From Niabella sp. (GTDB lineage: Bacteria > Bacteroidota > Bacteroidia > Chitinophagales > Chitinophagaceae), in the NCBI RefSeq assembly GCF_030150205.1, contig NZ_JASLGT010000027.1:124001-188000 (forward strand): a stretch of DNA of 64,000 nt, read 5' to 3'. Positions within the stretch are counted from its first letter, which is position 1; every line of letters begins with the position of its first letter. Positions 63,592-64,000 of the stretch are shown here, piece after piece. The notes below the pieces were generated by a model. The model did no database searches, was not told the DNA's origin, and saw only the letters and a list, made by a program, of their open reading frames with translations. Position numbers and translations under genes: made by a program.

Positions 63592-64000
63592 ATGAAACGG
63601 AAAATAGGTTATATCATTAACCCGATATCGGGTACGAAATCGAAGGACGCGGTTTCCAGCATTATTGCCCGGGAAACCTTGCGGGAAGGGATTCCTTTTG
63701 CCTTTTTTCCTTCCGTGGCCAACGGCGATTATTCGTACCTGTATGATACGCTTATTGATGAAAAATACACAGATGTTGTGGTGATCGGTGGTGATGGCAC
63801 GGTAAACCAGGTGGTAGACAGCCTGAAGCACCTGCCGGTGCAATTTGGCATCATCCCCTCCGGATCGGGTAACGGCCTGGCATTTGGAGCCGGGATCCCT
63901 AAAACACCGCAAAAAGCGCTGGATATTATTTTCAAAAATAAAAGCATCCCGGTAGACGGGTTCCGCATAAACGGCAAGTTTGCCTGCATGCTTTGTGGCT
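63592..64000 (+). CDS. Diacylglycerol-kinase-family lipid kinase, partial
   Basis: A gene starting at ATG 63592, 16 bases after the KASIII stop and cut by the right edge after 136 codons. It reads MKRKIGYIINPISGTKSKDA, with the nucleotide-binding motif VVVIGGDGTVNQVVDSL and FGIIPSGSGNGLAFGAG, both typical of the DAGK/YegS/BmrU lipid-kinase family. It phosphorylates diacylglycerol or another lipid. Likely co-transcribed with the KASIII gene. Confidence 0.88.
   Translation, partial: MKRKIGYIINPISGTKSKDAVSSIIARETLREGIPFAFFPSVANGDYSYLYDTLIDEKYTDVVVIGGDGTVNQVVDSLKHLPVQFGIIPSGSGNGLAFGAGIPKTPQKALDIIFKNKSIPVDGFRINGKFACMLCG

Overview
The window looks like a chromosomal segment from the Bacteroidota, most likely the family Chitinophagaceae. 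The signs are a flexirubin/aryl-polyene type gene cluster, several large outer-membrane barrels with an N-terminal carboxypeptidase-regulatory-like domain, a sigma/FecR/STN-receptor triad, DUF5606, DUF2911 and GxxExxY genes, few clear Shine-Dalgarno sequences, and Bacteroidota-type promoter elements (TAnnTTTG). No rRNA, tRNA, CRISPR array, transposase or prophage was seen.

Region 1 (1-14260, minus strand) is the promoter-proximal part of a type II fatty-acid/polyketide-like pigment cluster. In transcription order it holds: ketosynthase, acyl carrier protein, [toxin-antitoxin pair], lysophospholipid-type acyltransferase, hotdog dehydratase, secreted protein, 4HBT thioesterase, ketosynthase, methyltransferase, flavin halogenase/monooxygenase, short degenerate ketosynthase, second acyl carrier protein, ketosynthase, [opposite-strand CE15-like esterase], Cys-less ketosynthase (chain-length-factor-like), NodB-type deacetylase and a LolA-like carrier cut by the left edge. 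Ketoreductase, starter-unit genes and exporter are not in view and may lie further left. The toxin-antitoxin pair and the esterase look like insertions.

Region 2 (14359-31341) is mixed: DUF2911 protein, subtilase lipoprotein, TonB-like protein with a textbook promoter and embedded palindrome, M3 and M13 peptidases, a DUF5606 protein with a histone-H1-like tail, an outer-membrane barrel followed by a sigma/anti-sigma/CpxP-like set resembling CnrYXH, a beta-propeller-like protein, a HAD hydrolase and a candidate structured RNA.

Region 3 (31381-44141) holds a GH63-like glucosidase, an amidase lipoprotein, the oxidative pentose phosphate genes gnd-zwf-pgl (split by a repeat-flanked GxxExxY gene), a Rieske protein, a cytochrome c, hflX, alanine dehydrogenase and tsaE.

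Region 4 (44142-64000) holds REP-like palindromes, two paralogous TonB-type barrels, gcvH, a VanZ protein, a DUF937-like protein, a TlpA-type thioredoxin gene broken by an in-frame stop, a DUF4143 ATPase behind 32-bp tandem repeats, typA, a sigma/FecR/STN-barrel signalling triad, a KASIII and a lipid kinase cut by the right edge. The points most worth a second look are the Cys-less ketosynthases and insertions in the pigment cluster, the candidate structured RNA near 31000-31341, the sigma/anti-sigma/CpxP set, and the nonsense codon in the TlpA gene.
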